Shown here: positions 43,296 through 43,624 of the stretch, in pieces
Numbering within the stretch: position 1 is the stretch's first letter
Layout: every line of letters starts with the position of its first letter
Assembly: GCA_052144935.1 (NCBI GenBank)
Contig: JBKQPR010000347.1
Location: forward strand, 1-43,624
Direction of reading: 5' to 3'
Source of the DNA: JOPF133 sp052144935
GTDB taxonomy: Bacteria > Acidobacteriota > Terriglobia > Bryobacterales > Bryobacteraceae
DNA: 43,624 nt
Position numbers and translations under genes: made by a program
Notes under the pieces: generated by a model
Told to the model about the DNA's origin: nothing
Seen by the model: only the letters and a program-made list of their open reading frames with translations
The model's database searches: none

Positions 43296-43624
43296 TTACT
43301 CGAACAATTCCCGGAGAATCTGGTCGCGCAGACTCTCCACCTCCGCGGGGTCGGTCGACTCCTGGAAGCGCTCCACCTTCTCTCGGAAATGCCGGTGGTT
43401 GATTTCCGTCAGGGTCTCGATCAGGCGGCCCGCTGCCGAGGATCCCCCCACCACCGCGGCGAATTGCTCGGGTGATCGCAGTTGCGCAACCGCATCGGCG
43501 AGCGCACCATTCCCGATCGTCTTCACCGCTTCGGCGATGTTGCCGATTGGAACTTCGACGGAGCCGTCGGTGGTCTTGTTCCACTGGCCCATGCCCCGCA
43601 CCGCGGCGGATCCGAATCGTTCCA
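43296..43624 (-). CDS. Unknown protein, start beyond window edge
   Basis: The minus-strand frame runs open to the window edge (reads ERFGSAAVRGMGQWN), so the 5' end is missing; a GTG at 43599-43601 is an alternative start. The C-terminal 100 residues are helical and acidic (IGNIAEAVKTIGNGALADAV; INHRHFREKVERFQESTD; AEVESLRDQILRELFE) with no domain recognised. It directly precedes the frameshifted small gene on the same strand. Confidence 0.55.
   Translation of the reverse strand, partial: ERFGSAAVRGMGQWNKTTDGSVEVPIGNIAEAVKTIGNGALADAVAQLRSPEQFAAVVGGSSAAGRLIETLTEINHRHFREKVERFQESTDPAEVESLRDQILRELFE

Overview
The window looks like chromosome from a high-GC soil acidobacterium of the Bryobacteraceae / Candidatus Solibacter type. 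The evidence is a TIGR03437-type C-terminal domain on a large secreted glycoside hydrolase, a remnant of an acidobacterial VWFA-related protein, two membrane-anchored Ser/Thr kinases (one fused to SUMF1-like and hydrolase modules), and a tmRNA with an ANTQFAYAA tag. Genus-level assignment is inference. No mobility gene, phage gene or CRISPR array was seen; many intergenic spaces hold inverted repeats and gene remnants.

Layout. 1-6.3 kb: 3' part of a kinase/SUMF1/hydrolase fusion, a secreted M14 carboxypeptidase, a secreted HELYH protein and a membrane-anchored Cys-rich protein. 6.8-9.5 kb: an AtuA-like/enoyl-CoA hydratase gene pair facing a DegQ/HtrA protease. 9.9-12.6 kb: a NarL-type histidine kinase, a BON lipoprotein and a LuxR-type response regulator. 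12.65-14.5 kb: a nucleotidyltransferase translationally coupled to a TIM-barrel protein, of lower GC than the surroundings. 14.6-15.7 kb: a Tat-exported TIM-barrel sugar isomerase-like protein. 15.8-16.9 kb: a toxin-antitoxin-like pair whose presumed antitoxin is ribosomal protein S10 fused to a MbcA/ParS-type (DUF2384) domain, coupled to a RES toxin. 17.0-20.8 kb: an operon of a DUF481 outer-membrane protein and two paralogous methyltransferases with Ig-like tails. 20.8-22.1 kb: a small secreted protein, tmRNA and a broken beta-propeller gene. 22.1-26.1 kb: a Tat-exported FAD oxidoreductase behind a secreted lipase-like hydrolase, with a tandem hairpin array upstream. 26.5-27.5 kb: a broken regulator remnant and a DUF5678/retropepsin pair with a frameshift. 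27.6-31.4 kb: a second kinase (PEGA domains) and a B12-binding radical SAM protein. 31.6-35.3 kb: a glycoside hydrolase and a VWFA remnant between matching inverted repeats. 35.5-42.1 kb: housekeeping block with a TPR protein, miaA, PilZ protein, cysS and a trans-sulfuration enzyme. 42.2-43.6 kb: an AvrRpt2-like papain-fold protease, a frameshifted small gene and a partial unknown.

The strongest candidate for an undescribed system is the S10-DUF2384/RES pair at 15811-16880. The S10 part aligns without gaps to canonical S10 over about 95 residues, but differs in the 16S-binding loop, and it takes the place where an Xre helix-turn-helix normally precedes DUF2384. The nucleotidyltransferase/TIM-barrel pair at 12653-14478 is a second candidate. 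Both calls come from reading the sequence and remembered families; no searches were run.
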